Part shown: positions 43,546-52,669 of the stretch, one piece after another
Position numbering within the stretch: position 1 is the stretch's first letter
How the letters are laid out: each line of letters starts with the position of its first letter
Origin: Azoarcus_F sp048158365
GTDB taxonomy: Bacteria > Pseudomonadota > Gammaproteobacteria > Burkholderiales > Rhodocyclaceae
Direction: 5' to 3' (one strand)
NCBI GenBank assembly: GCA_048158365.1
Contig: JBLLNL010000001.1
DNA length: 64,000 nt
Made by a program: the position numbers and the translations under genes
Notes under the pieces: generated by a model
The model's database searches: none
Told to the model about the DNA's origin: nothing
What the model saw: the letters and a program-made list of their open reading frames with translations, nothing else

Positions 43546-45384
43546 TCAGCCGATCCGGATACCGGCGAGTTTGCGCTGGCGCCCGTAGAGCAGGTTCACG
43601 AACATCCGGGATACGAGCACCGCGCTGAACACCGAGGTCAGGATGCCCAGGCACAGAACCACTGCGAAGCCCCGAACCGGACCGGAGCCGAACACCAGCA
43701 GTGCGATGCCGGCGATGAAGGTGGTCACGTTGGCGTCCAGAATGGTATCGAAGGCCCGGTCGTAGCCCGCTGCTATCGCAGCCTGTGGCGACACGCCATT
43801 CTTCAGTTCCTCGCGTATGCGCTCATTGATCAGTACGTTCGCGTCGATCGCCATGCCCAGCGTGAGCGCGATGGCCGCGATGCCGGGCAGTGTGAGCGTG
43901 GCCTGCAGCAGCGACAGCAGTGCGATGAGCAGCATCAGGTTGGCAGTCAGCGCCAAAACCGAGACGATGCCCATTGCCGAGTAATACACCGCGATGAAGA
44001 TCGCGATCGCGACCATCCCCCACATCACCGAATTGAAGCCGCGGGCGATGTTCTCGGCGCCCAGGCTGGGGCCGACGGTGCGCTCCTCGATGATCTGCAT
44101 CGGTGCGGCCAGACTGCCGGCCCGCAACAGCAGCGCGACCTGGTTCGCTTCCGCCGTGGTCATGCGACCCGATATCTGCACCCGGCCGCCGCCGATCTCG
44201 GTGCGGATCACCGGAGCGGTGACCACCTCGCCGCGGCCTCGTTCGATCAGCAGGATCGCCATGCGCCGACCGACGTTCTCGCGCGTGACGTCGCGGAAGA
44301 TGCGCGCCCCGGCCGAGTCGAGCGTAAGGTGAACGGCCGGTTCGTTGGTCTGGCCGTCGAAGCCGGGTTGCGCGTCGGTAAGGCGATCGCCGGTGAGCAC
44401 GACGTCGTTGCGGACCAGCAGCGGACCGCCTCCGCGCTCGGTAAAGAGCTCGGTGCCGAAGGGCACCTGACCCTGCAGCGCTGCGTCCAGCGCGCCGGGG
44501 CTGTCGTCCACCATGCGCACTTCCAGCGTCGCGGTGCGGCCGAGGATGTCCTTGGCCTTGGCGACATCCTGCACGCCGGGCAACTGCACCACGATGCGGT
44601 CCGCGCCCTGCTGCTGAATGATCGGCTCGGCCACGCCGAGCTCATTGATCCGGTTGCGCAGGGTCGTGATGTTCTGAGTGAGCGCGAATTCGCGGATGGT
44701 CTGCTGGGCCAGGGGTGTCAGGGTCGCGATCAGCTTGAAGTCCTCGGCGCCATCGTCGCGATCGACCAGTTGCAGGTCGTTGCTGCTGTTCAGAATCGCG
44801 GTGCGGGCCGCATCGCGTTGTTCGGTGTCGCGAAAGCGCAACTGGACGCTGTTGCCCTCGCGAGAGATACCCGCGTGGCGGATACGGCGGTCGCGCATCA
44901 ATGTGCGCAGGTCGCCGGCGGTCGAGTCCAGGCGATTCGTGATCGCGCCCGGCATGTCGACCTCGAGCAGGAAGTGCACCCCGCCGCGCAGATCCAGGCC
45001 CAGGTACATCGGCAACGCACTGATCGAGGTCAGCCACTTCGGTGTCGCCGGCAACAGGTTGAGCGCGACGATGAAGGACGGATCGGTGGCGTCCGGATTG
45101 AGGCGGCCCTCGATCAGATCGCGCGCCCGCAACTGGTCATCCGTGCCCGCGAAGCGGAAACGGATGCTGTTCTCGTCGGCGAAGATACCGGTGTGGGCCA
45201 GGTCGGCCTCGTTCAACGCGCGCTCCAGCGGTGCGACGATGGCGTTGTCGAGCGTGACGGTGGCCTTGCCACTCGAAATCTGAACGGCGGGGACCTCTCC
45301 GTAGAAGTTCGGAATGGTGTAGATCAGCCCGAAAAACAGGATCAGACCGATGGCGATGTTCTTCCAGAGCGGATAGCGATTCAT
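43546..45384 (-). CDS. secD: Protein translocase subunit SecD
   Basis: A 612-residue inner-membrane protein: N-terminal TM1, a large periplasmic P1 region with LGLDLRGGVHFLLEVDM, then five C-terminal transmembrane helices with the conserved GMAIDANVLINERIREE motif, whose aspartate couples to protons. It pairs with SecF. yajC is encoded 130 bases upstream, and the gap holds an imperfect hairpin at 45463-45503. Confidence 0.96.
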   Translation of the reverse strand: MNRYPLWKNIAIGLILFFGLIYTIPNFYGEVPAVQISSGKATVTLDNAIVAPLERALNEADLAHTGIFADENSIRFRFAGTDDQLRARDLIEGRLNPDATDPSFIVALNLLPATPKWLTSISALPMYLGLDLRGGVHFLLEVDMPGAITNRLDSTAGDLRTLMRDRRIRHAGISREGNSVQLRFRDTEQRDAARTAILNSSNDLQLVDRDDGAEDFKLIATLTPLAQQTIREFALTQNITTLRNRINELGVAEPIIQQQGADRIVVQLPGVQDVAKAKDILGRTATLEVRMVDDSPGALDAALQGQVPFGTELFTERGGGPLLVRNDVVLTGDRLTDAQPGFDGQTNEPAVHLTLDSAGARIFRDVTRENVGRRMAILLIERGRGEVVTAPVIRTEIGGGRVQISGRMTTAEANQVALLLRAGSLAAPMQIIEERTVGPSLGAENIARGFNSVMWGMVAIAIFIAVYYSAMGIVSVLALTANLMLLIALLSLLQATLTLPGIAAIALTLGMAIDANVLINERIREELKNGVSPQAAIAAGYDRAFDTILDANVTTFIAGIALLVFGSGPVRGFAVVLCLGILTSVFSAVLVSRMFVNLLYGRQRKLAGIRIG

Positions 45385-45462
45385 GGTGAGATGGGTGATG
45401 CATGGTGGTGAGGCGGTTTGCGGTCCGGCAGACGAAATGCGTCCACGCCGGACTCGCGGGAC

Positions 45463-45503
45463 TGCGTGACCGGTTCCGGAGCCGGTCCGGAGTCAGTCAC
45501 GCA
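45463..45503. repeat. Inverted repeat between yajC and secD
   Basis: TGCGTGAC (45463-45470) pairs with GTCACGCA (45496-45503); the loop contains further CCGG-rich pairing. It may be a processing site or weak attenuator within the operon. Confidence 0.4.
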
Positions 45504-45514
45504 AGGGTCAGTCC

Positions 45515-45838
45515 TCACAGGGTCTTCAACGTCCCCTTGGGCAGTACGGTCGCGACCGAGGCGCGCTGCACGACGATGTTGACCTTGTCGGCGATCTCCA
45601 GATGCACGAAGTTGTCGCCGATGTCGGTGATGCGACCCGCCACCCCACCCTGCGTGATGATCTCGTCTCCTTTCGCGAGCGCGGCGACCATGTTCTTGTG
45701 TTCCTTGGCGCGCTTCATCTGCGGGCGGATCATCAGGAACCACAGGATCACGAACATCAGGATCAGCGGCAGGAGGCCCATCAGACCGCCAGTGGGGTCT
45801 CCTTCTGCGGCCTGAGCGTAAGCGTTGGAAATGAACAC
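45515..45838 (-). CDS. yajC: Sec translocon accessory protein YajC
   Basis: A 107-residue bitopic protein: one transmembrane helix (LLPLILMFVILWFLMIRPQMKRAKEH, helix then basic stop-transfer) and a cytoplasmic SH3-like tail with GDEIITQGGVAGRITDIGDNFV read in two parts. It associates with SecDF-YidC. It is the first gene of yajC-secD-secF, as in most proteobacteria, with its own promoter at 45871-45879. Confidence 0.95.
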   Translation of the reverse strand: MFISNAYAQAAEGDPTGGLMGLLPLILMFVILWFLMIRPQMKRAKEHKNMVAALAKGDEIITQGGVAGRITDIGDNFVHLEIADKVNIVVQRASVATVLPKGTLKTL

Positions 45839-45870
45839 GTTGGTCTCCGGGTGAGTTTGATAAACGGGCG

Positions 45871-45879
45871 ATTATAACA
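45871..45879 (-). promoter_or_regulatory. Extended -10 promoter of yajC-secD-secF
   Basis: Read on the minus strand, TGTTATAAT is a perfect extended -10 (TGn plus TATAAT), 33 bases before the yajC ATG. No clear -35 is seen, which is usual for extended -10 promoters. Confidence 0.6.
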
Positions 45880-45967
45880 GCACCGGACCTGGGATCTCGT
45901 TACCGGGACGGTGGCTTCGGCGCACGACCGACCTTCATGCGGCGGTTGCGCGCTGGCGCAAGCCTGC

Positions 45968-47083
45968 CTAAGCCGTCGTCCCCTGCGTCCGTTCCTGCTC
46001 GAACCGGGCTCGAAAGCGGTCGAAATCCTGGTCTGCGATCGCGTCCCGCATTTCCGCCATCAGGGTCTGGTAATAGCGCAGATTGTGGATGGTATTGAGC
46101 ATGCTGCCCAGGATTTCGTTGGTGCGATGCAGGTGATGCAGGTAGGCCCGGCTGAAGTTGCGGCACGCGTAGCAGTCGCACGAAGCGTCCAGCGGGCGGG
46201 TATCCTGCTTGTGGGCCGCGTTCTTGATCTTGACGTTACCGAAGCGGGTGAACAGCCAGCCGTTACGCGCGTTGCGGGTCGGCATCACGCAGTCGAACAT
46301 GTCGATTCCGGCCGCTACGCCGGCGACGATGTCCTCGGGTGTGCCGACCCCCATCAGATAGCGGGGCTTGTGCGCCGGCAGGCGCGGTGTGGTGTGAGCG
46401 AGGATGCGGGCCATGTCCTGCTTGGGTTCGCCGACCGACAGCCCGCCGATCGCGAAACCGGAAAACCCGATCCGGCTAAGGCCCTCCAGTGATTCGTCAC
46501 GCAGGTCCTCGTACATGCCTCCCTGCACGATGCCGAACAGCGCATTCAGGTTGCCGAGCGCGTCGAATGCGTCGCGGGAGCGCTGGGCCCAGCGCAGCGA
46601 CAGGCGCATCGAGTCCGCGGCCTCCTGGTAAGTGGCAGGGTGGGGTGTGCACTCGTCGAAGATCATCGCGATGTCGGCGTCGAGCACGGTCTGGATGCGC
46701 ATCGATTCCTCGGGTGTTAGGAACAGCCGCGCGCCGTCGATCGGCGACGCGAACCTGACGCCTTCTTCGGTTATCTTGCGCAACTGGCCGAGACTGAATA
46801 CCTGGAAACCACCCGAGTCGGTCAGGATAGGTCTGTCCCAGTTCATGAAGCGGTGCAGGCCGCCATGCGCGGCGATCACGTCCAGCCCCGGGCGCAACCA
46901 TAGATGAAAGGTATTGCCGAGACAGATCTGCGCACCAACATCGGCCAGCGCAGCCGGTGTCATCGCCTTGACCGTGCCGTAGGTGCCGACGGGCATGAAG
47001 ACCGGGGTCTCGACGACGCCGTGTGCAAGGGTCAGACGGCCGCGTCGGGTCGCGCCATCGCTTGCCAGAATTTCAAACTGCAT
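45968..47083 (-). CDS. tgt: tRNA-guanine(34) transglycosylase
   Basis: A 371-residue TIM-barrel enzyme that swaps guanine 34 for preQ1 in GUN-anticodon tRNAs. The active-site aspartate D89 is in LTDSGGFQVFS, the nucleophile region contains FDCVMPTRNARNG, and the zinc site CDCYACRNFSRAYLHHL is near the C terminus. ATG 47083 lies 11 bases inside the end of queA, so translation is coupled to the next enzyme of the same pathway. Confidence 0.96.
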   Translation of the reverse strand: MQFEILASDGATRRGRLTLAHGVVETPVFMPVGTYGTVKAMTPAALADVGAQICLGNTFHLWLRPGLDVIAAHGGLHRFMNWDRPILTDSGGFQVFSLGQLRKITEEGVRFASPIDGARLFLTPEESMRIQTVLDADIAMIFDECTPHPATYQEAADSMRLSLRWAQRSRDAFDALGNLNALFGIVQGGMYEDLRDESLEGLSRIGFSGFAIGGLSVGEPKQDMARILAHTTPRLPAHKPRYLMGVGTPEDIVAGVAAGIDMFDCVMPTRNARNGWLFTRFGNVKIKNAAHKQDTRPLDASCDCYACRNFSRAYLHHLHRTNEILGSMLNTIHNLRYYQTLMAEMRDAIADQDFDRFRARFEQERTQGTTA

Positions 47084-48110
47084 CGGGTCTCCCGGCGATG
47101 AACATCGCGTCGCCGTAGCTGAAGAAGCGGTAGGCGTCGGCCACTGCGTGGGCATATGCCCTGCGCACCGGTTCCATCCCCGCGAGCGCTGCGACCAGCA
47201 TCAGCAAGGTCGATTTTGGGAGATGGAAATTGGTGATCAATGCATCGACCACCCTGAAGCGAAAGCCCGGCAGGATGAAAAGATCGGTTTCGCCGGCGCC
47301 GGCCTCGAGTTCGCCATCCTGCGCTGCACCCTCGAGCGTACGCAGGCTGGTCGTGCCGACCGCGATCACGCGGCCACCGGCGGCGCGGGTCGCAGCGATC
47401 GCGGCGACGGTCTCGGCCGGCAGCACGAAGCGCTCGCGGTGCATCCGGTGCTCACCCAGTTCGTTGACCCTCACCGGCTGAAACGTGCCTGCGCCGACAT
47501 GCAGCGTCAGCCATGCGACGTCGATGTCGCGTGCCGCGAGACGGTCGAGCAAGGCCTGGTCGAAGTGAAGTCCGGCCGTGGGCGCGGCCACCGAACCGGG
47601 TTCGCGCGCATAGATCGTCTGGTAGCGAGACTCGTCGAAGTCGTCGGCCTCGCGCTGGATGTACGGGGGCAATGGCAGCGAGCCATGGCGCTCGAGCAGA
47701 TCGAGCAGGTTGGCCTCGGCCGGGAAGCGCAGGTGAAAGAACTCGCCGACGCGGCCCAGCACGGTGACGTCGAACGCATCGGCCAGACGGATCACGCTGC
47801 CGGTCCGGGGCGACTTGCTCGACCGTATCTGCGCCAGCGCCTCATGCGGACCGATCGGGCGTTCGACCAGCACTTCGACGGCTCCGCCAGTGGATTTAGT
47901 GCCATGGAGTCGGGCGTGGATGACGCGGGTATCGTTCAATACCAGCAGGTCCCCGGGATGCAGCAACTCCGGAAGGTCGGAGAACATCCGGTCCGCGAGG
48001 GTGTCTCCGTCGACGACCAGCAGGCGACTGGCGCTGCGATCGGGCAGCGGCGCCTGTGCAATCAGCTCCGGCGGAAGGGGGTAATCGAAATCGTCGAGTT
48101 TGAGGGACAT
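47073..48110 (-). CDS. queA: S-adenosylmethionine:tRNA ribosyltransferase-isomerase
   Basis: A 345-residue enzyme that builds epoxyqueuosine on preQ1-tRNA using SAM. FDYPLPPELIAQAPLPDRSASRLLVV is the N terminus (two parts), LVLNDTRVIHARL, PTAGLHFDQALLDRL, TLHVGAGTFQPVR and TNFHLPKSTLLMLVAALAG are family blocks. ATG 48110 is used; the frame stays open through the tRNA-Leu gene, but that part is the tRNA read on the wrong strand. queA-tgt form one operon. Confidence 0.96.
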   Translation of the reverse strand: MSLKLDDFDYPLPPELIAQAPLPDRSASRLLVVDGDTLADRMFSDLPELLHPGDLLVLNDTRVIHARLHGTKSTGGAVEVLVERPIGPHEALAQIRSSKSPRTGSVIRLADAFDVTVLGRVGEFFHLRFPAEANLLDLLERHGSLPLPPYIQREADDFDESRYQTIYAREPGSVAAPTAGLHFDQALLDRLAARDIDVAWLTLHVGAGTFQPVRVNELGEHRMHRERFVLPAETVAAIAATRAAGGRVIAVGTTSLRTLEGAAQDGELEAGAGETDLFILPGFRFRVVDALITNFHLPKSTLLMLVAALAGMEPVRRAYAHAVADAYRFFSYGDAMFIAGRPDAV

Positions 48111-48114
48111 GAGC

Positions 48115-48143
48115 TTGCCGCTCGCAAAGGTCTTGTGGATAAT
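48115..48143 (+). promoter_or_regulatory. Promoter of the tRNA-Leu gene
   Basis: TTGCCG (48115-48120), 17 bp, GATAAT (48138-48143) followed by a GC-rich discriminator, with a predicted start about 7 bases before the mature tRNA. It overlaps the queA start region on the other strand. Confidence 0.6.
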
Positions 48144-48156
48144 ACGGCGCTTCCCA

Positions 48157-48243
48157 GCCGGGATGGCGGAATCGGTAGACGCAGCGGACTCAAAATCCGC
48201 CGGTGGTGACACTGTGGGGGTTCGAGTCCCCCTCCCGGCACCA
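48157..48243 (+). tRNA. tRNA-Leu (anticodon CAA)
   Basis: An 87-nt class II tRNA with encoded CCA. The acceptor stem pairs GCCGGGA (48157-48163) with TCCCGGC (48233-48239); the anticodon stem GCGGA/TCCGC encloses loop CTCAAAA, giving anticodon CAA at 48191-48193; the long variable arm and the T arm GGGGG-TTCGAGT-CCCCC are clear. It reads UUG codons. Confidence 0.97.
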
Positions 48244-48330
48244 GGCACTGGCTGCGGTTTCGTTCATGACCGAGGCCTTGTGGCGGTGAGCCGAGCGGCG
48301 GCATATTAGCACTGTGCCGCGTCGGATGCT

Positions 48331-49284
48331 TCAGGGCTTTGTTCCGCCTTCGAACCGTCCCGGACCCTGCTCCCGCGCGCCGGTTGACGCGTCAGGCAGG
48401 CCGGCTGCCGGGGCCCAGCGGCTTATCGCGAGTGTCGCCGGATGTGTCGAACGCTTCTCCACGGATATTGCGTAAAAGGCCTCGATCACGTCGGTCGGTC
48501 GGCCGATTCGAACGACTCCGTACTGCCGGCCCACCTGGGGCGCGATCAGTTCGGGTGCGGGGAATATCCCGACGCCGGCCTCTCCGAAGGATTTCATCAA
48601 TGCACTGTCGTCGAACTCGCCTACGACACGGGGCGATATGCGTTGCTGCTCCAGCCAGTGCATCAGCGGACGCCGAATGGCCGCGTCCGGTCCGGGCAAC
48701 AGAAACGGTGCGCGGTCGAGGCAGACCGGAAAATTCCCTGTCAGGCGCTCGGCCAGGGCCGGCGCCGCGAACAGGCTGACCTCGGATTCGACCAGCTTGT
48801 GGCTGAAGCCGCGCACATCCATGTGCGGCGGCATCGGGTTGTCGGCCAGCACCAGATCCAGCTTGTGGATGGCCAGTTCGCCGAGCAGGCGCTCGAGCTT
48901 GTCCTCGCGACAGACGATGCGCATCGGCTCGGACAGGCTCATCGATGGTTCGAGCAGCAGCCACGCGATGGATTTCGGCACCACGTCGGCCACGCCGACG
49001 CGGAACGGGATTGCGCGGCCGGCCGCGCGGTTGGTCAGCGCTTCCTCGAGTTCGCTGCCGACCCTGAAGATCTCCTCGGCATAGGCGAGCACCATCTGTC
49101 CGGTTTCGGTCAGCGCGAGGCGTCTGCCCTGGCGCCGGAACAGCGTGACGCCCATGTTGGCCTCCAGCGCCGCGATCTGGCCACTCAGCGTCTGGGGTGC
49201 GAGGCCGGAGCGCTCACTTGCGCGCACGATGCCGCCAGCGCGTGCGACGTTCCAGAAATGATGCAGTTGCTTGTAGTTGATCAT
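48331..49284 (-). CDS. nhaR: LysR-family transcriptional regulator, NhaR-like
   Basis: A 317-residue regulator. The winged helix-turn-helix is at the N terminus (LHHFWNVARAGGIVRASE, then TLSGQIAALEANMGVTLFRR), and the rest is a LysR effector-binding domain. The MINYKQLHHFWNVA start and KSFGEAGVGIFPAPELIA segment resemble NhaR, the sodium-responsive activator of the nhaA antiporter gene. No nhaA is nearby. It is divergent from a Bax-inhibitor-1 family gene, which may be its target. Confidence 0.78.
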   Translation of the reverse strand: MINYKQLHHFWNVARAGGIVRASERSGLAPQTLSGQIAALEANMGVTLFRRQGRRLALTETGQMVLAYAEEIFRVGSELEEALTNRAAGRAIPFRVGVADVVPKSIAWLLLEPSMSLSEPMRIVCREDKLERLLGELAIHKLDLVLADNPMPPHMDVRGFSHKLVESEVSLFAAPALAERLTGNFPVCLDRAPFLLPGPDAAIRRPLMHWLEQQRISPRVVGEFDDSALMKSFGEAGVGIFPAPELIAPQVGRQYGVVRIGRPTDVIEAFYAISVEKRSTHPATLAISRWAPAAGLPDASTGAREQGPGRFEGGTKP

Positions 49285-49483
49285 CGCCGATACTTCGTTA
49301 AAAGCGGATAAAGATTCCGTTGAACTCGTATATTATCGAACAGTCTTAGCCTTAGCATTCGGCATCAAAGATGGAGTTTCCATCAACGGCCCGATCGTCG
49401 AGACATTCATCAATAAGCTGTTCGGTCCGGTACATCAAGGGCATGCCGGTCCGATCGATTGTGACTCAGGAGGAAGCGATTCC

Positions 49484-50149
49484 ATGGAAAACCGCACATT
49501 GACGATGAACCGGTCCGAGGCGTCCGTCCTCTCGACCAACAAGGTCATCCGCAATACTTATGTTCTGCTGTCGCTGACGCTGGCGTTCTCGGCGGTCGTC
49601 GCCGGTGCGTCGATGGCCCTTGGCCTGCCGCACCCCGGGTTGATCCTGACCCTGGTCGGCTACTTCGGCCTGCTGTTCCTGACCGCCAAGCTGCGCAACA
49701 GCTCCGCCGGCGTGCTGGCCGTGTTTGCGCTGACCGGTTTCATGGGATACACGCTGGGTCCGATCCTGTCCTATTACCTGTCCCTGCCGAACGGCCACGC
49801 GATCGTGATGCAAGCGATGGGTGGCACGGCTGCAATCTTCCTCGGCCTGTCCGGCTATGCGCTGACCACCCGCAAGGATTTCTCCTTCATGGGCGGATTC
49901 CTGATGGTCGGCATCCTGGTCGCCTTCCTGGCAGGTCTGGGCGCGATCTTCTTCTCGATACCGGCGCTATCGCTGGCGGTGTCCGCGATGTTCGTGCTGC
50001 TGATGTCGGGCCTGATCCTTTACGAAACCAGTAACATCATCCATGGTGGCGAGACCAACTACATCATGGCGACGGTCACCCTCTACGTGTCGATCTACAA
50101 TCTCTTCACCAGCCTGCTGCATCTGCTGGGCGTGTTCAACAGCGATTGA
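49484..50149 (+). CDS. yccA: Bax inhibitor-1/YccA family membrane protein
   Basis: A 221-residue protein with seven hydrophobic segments of the BI-1 (UPF0005) type. The family features GFMGYTLGPILSYYL and ETSNIIHGGETNYIMATVTLYVSIYNLF (two parts) contain the conserved histidine and aspartate/asparagine region before the last helix. E. coli YccA modulates the FtsH protease; other members are calcium-leak channels. ATG 49484 has AGGAGG at 49468-49473; the frame is open back to 49277 but without family likeness. The 199-bp spacer to nhaR is AT-richer than average, with no further gene. Confidence 0.85.
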   Translation: MENRTLTMNRSEASVLSTNKVIRNTYVLLSLTLAFSAVVAGASMALGLPHPGLILTLVGYFGLLFLTAKLRNSSAGVLAVFALTGFMGYTLGPILSYYLSLPNGHAIVMQAMGGTAAIFLGLSGYALTTRKDFSFMGGFLMVGILVAFLAGLGAIFFSIPALSLAVSAMFVLLMSGLILYETSNIIHGGETNYIMATVTLYVSIYNLFTSLLHLLGVFNSD

Positions 50150-50169
50150 CGCGCTGTACCGCCATCGCG

Positions 50170-50231
50170 GCGGTGCTTGGGCAAGCAAAATGGGCGCCTC
50201 GCGGCGCCCATTTTGCTTGCCCAAGCACCGC
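50170..50231. terminator. Bidirectional intrinsic terminator in a 29-bp perfect inverted repeat
   Basis: 50170-50198 and 50203-50231 are exact reverse complements with a TCGC loop. The core AAAA-TGGGCGCC-TCGC-GGCGCCCA-TTTT has an A-tract before and a T-tract after a GC-rich 8-bp stem, so it can end transcription on either strand. It closes yccA and shields accA. Confidence 0.8.
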
Positions 50232-50283
50232 GCTCAACAGGCGGAACCATCGCACGCGGCACGAAACGCCGAACCGAAGCGCG

Positions 50284-50289
50284 TACAAT
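50284..50289 (+). promoter_or_regulatory. Candidate -10 of accA
   Basis: TACAAT (5 of 6) lies 29 bases before the accA ATG and downstream of the terminator. The -35 is not convincing. Confidence 0.35.
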
Positions 50290-50317
50290 TGCGGACTTTA
50301 ATGCAGGGAAAGGGCAG

Positions 50318-51286
50318 ATGAAGACCTCCTTTCTGGATTTCGAGCAATCCATCGCCGATCTCGTCGCCAAGATCGAGCAACTTCGTTTCGTGCAGGACGA
50401 TCCAGCGGTCGACATCTCCGGCGAGATCGCGCGGCTCGAGGCGAAATGCGAGGGACTGACCCGGGACTTGTACGCGAAGCTGACACCATGGCAGATCGCG
50501 CAGGTCGCGCGGCATCCCCAGCGGCCCTACACGCTCGATTACGCTCGCCATGTGTTCACCGATTTCCAGGAACTGCATGGCGATCGCAGCTTTGCCGACG
50601 ATAAGGCCATCGTGGGTGGATTGGCCCGTTTCAACGGGCAGGGCTGCGTGGTCATCGGGCATCAGAAAGGGCGCGACACCAAGGAGAAGATCCTGCGCAA
50701 TTTCGGCATGCCTCGACCCGAAGGCTACCGCAAGGCGCTGAGACTGATGCGCCTGGCGGAGAAGTTCAACCTGCCGGTGTTCACGTTTGTCGATACCCCG
50801 GGTGCCTATCCCGGAATCGGCGCCGAGGAGCGTGGTCAGTCCGAGGCCATCGGTCACAATCTCTATGTGATGGCGGAACTGAAGGTGCCGATCATCGCGA
50901 CGATCATAGGCGAGGGCGGTTCCGGCGGCGCGCTGGCGATCGCAGTCGGGGACCAGGTGCTGATGCTGCAGTATGCGACCTATTCGGTGATCTCCCCGGA
51001 AGGGTGCGCGTCGATCCTGTGGAAGAGTGCCGACAAGGCCTCGGTGGCGGCCGAGGCGATGGGCATCACGGCGCCGCGCCTGAAGTCGCTCGGCCTGATC
51101 GACAAGGTAGTGAACGAGCCGGTCGGCGGCGCCCATCGCGATCACCGCGAGATGGCGGGCAATCTGAAGAGGGCGCTGCAGGATGGCCTGCGCCAGGTGG
51201 CCGATCTGTCTCCGGCTGAACTCGTCGACAAGCGCCACCAGCGCCTGATGAGTCATGGCCGATTCAAGGACCAGAACGCAGCCTGA
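50318..51286 (+). CDS. accA: Acetyl-CoA carboxylase carboxyltransferase subunit alpha
   Basis: A 322-residue crotonase-fold subunit that, with AccD, transfers carbon dioxide from biotin to acetyl-CoA. MKTSFLDFEQSIADL is the typical start; LPVFTFVDTPGAYPGIGAEERGQ and GEGGSGGALAIAVGD (two parts) form the oxyanion and biotin-binding regions. It overlaps tilS by 32 bases, an arrangement usual in Betaproteobacteria. accD is not in the window. Confidence 0.97.
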   Translation: MKTSFLDFEQSIADLVAKIEQLRFVQDDPAVDISGEIARLEAKCEGLTRDLYAKLTPWQIAQVARHPQRPYTLDYARHVFTDFQELHGDRSFADDKAIVGGLARFNGQGCVVIGHQKGRDTKEKILRNFGMPRPEGYRKALRLMRLAEKFNLPVFTFVDTPGAYPGIGAEERGQSEAIGHNLYVMAELKVPIIATIIGEGGSGGALAIAVGDQVLMLQYATYSVISPEGCASILWKSADKASVAAEAMGITAPRLKSLGLIDKVVNEPVGGAHRDHREMAGNLKRALQDGLRQVADLSPAELVDKRHQRLMSHGRFKDQNAA

Positions 51287-52598
51287 CGATGCCCTGCTGC
51301 AGGCCGCTGCAGCGCTGCTCGACGAGGCGGGTGTGCGCTCGGGCAGTTCCGTGTGCGTCGCATTGAGCGGCGGGGTCGATTCAGTCGTTCTGCTCGATGT
51401 GCTGGCATTGCTGCAGACCCGCTTCGCCTACGAACTGTCGGCCGCGCACGTCAATCACGGCCTGAGCCCGAACGCCGGAGCATGGCAGTCGTTCTGCGCG
51501 CGCCTATGCGCCGATCGAGGCCTCGCCTGTCGTTGTCTGAGGGTCACCGTCGATGGCGGTAGTCAGGCAGGCTTGGAAGCCGCCGCCCGGCATGCGAGAT
51601 ATGCCGCACTGGACCGATTGCAGGTCGATTGGCTGGCCTTGGGCCATCACCAGGACGATCAGGCGGAGACGTTGCTGTTCCGGTTGTTGCGCGGTACCGG
51701 CGTGCGCGGTGCCGGCGCGATGCGGCCCGCCGATGGTGCGTCACCTATCCGCCCGGGTCGATTGCGTCCATTGCTCGACGCGAGACGGCAGGCCATCGTT
51801 GCCCATGCGCGCGCCCGGGGCCTCGCCTGGACCGAGGACGAGAGCAATGCCGATCGGCGTTTCACGCGCAATTATCTGAGGCACGACATCTTTCCGGCGC
51901 TCGAGCAGGTATTTCCTGCGGCCGTGCCGACGCTGGCGCGTGCCGCGGCGCATTTTCGCGAGGCGGACGCACTGCTGCAGGATCTCGCCGCGATCGATCG
52001 ATCGGCCTGCGGGGGCGATCGGCTGATGCTCGATCGAATGCTGTGCCTGTCGGACGCCCGGCTATGCAATCTGCTGCGTGTCGAGCTGCAGCGCGCGGGC
52101 GCGGACGCTCCGTCGCGGACCCGTCTGGACGAGGCACTGCGGCAGTTGCGCGGGTCGGACGGAGGTCCGCTGAACCTGCCGCTGGGTGGGGAGCTGGCAT
52201 GCTGTGTGTATCGCGGACGGGTGTGGATGGCACGACAGACCGCAGCCCGCCCGCTGCCGGTGAAATGGGGTGGGCAGACCGAGTTGCCTTGGGGTGACAC
52301 CGCGGTGGGTTTCGACCGCACGGATGGCCGTGGCCTGAGCTGGAACAGGCTGGTGCAGGCCCGCGAAGTGTTGCTGACGCCGGCGTGGGAAGGTCTGAAG
52401 ATCCGACTCGGTGCCGCGCGTCCCCGGCGCAGTTTCAAGAACGTGTGCCAGGAAAACGGCGTGCCGTCGTGGTTGAGGTCGGGACTGCCCGTGCTGCGTG
52501 TGGATGGCGAGGCGGCGTGGATTGCCGAGATCGGCATCTCCGCAGATTTCGTCTGCGGCCCTGCCGAACCCGGGTTGCTGCCGCGCTGGCAGCGTTGA
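51255..52598 (+). CDS. tilS: tRNA(Ile)-lysidine synthase
   Basis: A 447-residue PP-loop ATPase that changes C34 of the CAU tRNA-Ile to lysidine. The P-loop SGGVDS is at residues 38-43, the HHQDDQAETLLFRLLRG block contains conserved catalytic residues, and a C-terminal lysidine-tRNA-binding domain ends in WIAEIGISADF. The start at ATG 51255 lies inside accA, so the genes are coupled. Confidence 0.94.
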   Translation: MADSRTRTQPDDALLQAAAALLDEAGVRSGSSVCVALSGGVDSVVLLDVLALLQTRFAYELSAAHVNHGLSPNAGAWQSFCARLCADRGLACRCLRVTVDGGSQAGLEAAARHARYAALDRLQVDWLALGHHQDDQAETLLFRLLRGTGVRGAGAMRPADGASPIRPGRLRPLLDARRQAIVAHARARGLAWTEDESNADRRFTRNYLRHDIFPALEQVFPAAVPTLARAAAHFREADALLQDLAAIDRSACGGDRLMLDRMLCLSDARLCNLLRVELQRAGADAPSRTRLDEALRQLRGSDGGPLNLPLGGELACCVYRGRVWMARQTAARPLPVKWGGQTELPWGDTAVGFDRTDGRGLSWNRLVQAREVLLTPAWEGLKIRLGAARPRRSFKNVCQENGVPSWLRSGLPVLRVDGEAAWIAEIGISADFVCGPAEPGLLPRWQR

Positions 52599-52669
52599 GC
52601 GAGTGGTCGGTCGGTGGATACGAGGCGCGCCGGTGCGTGCCGCGGTGAGCGGCCTGCGGGGACGAGGGC

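Noticed and set aside
43471..45411. A 646-codon plus-strand frame
   Set aside because: It is antisense to secD and secF, with a composition rich in Arg, His, Gln and Asp typical of shadow frames at high GC.
48111..48248. N-terminal extension of queA across the tRNA gene
   Set aside because: The added residues are the tRNA-Leu gene read on the opposite strand, a well-known artefact.
49277..49483. N-terminal extension of the Bax-inhibitor-1 gene
   Set aside because: ATG 49484 has a good ribosome binding site and the family pattern begins after it; the extension looks like intergenic DNA.
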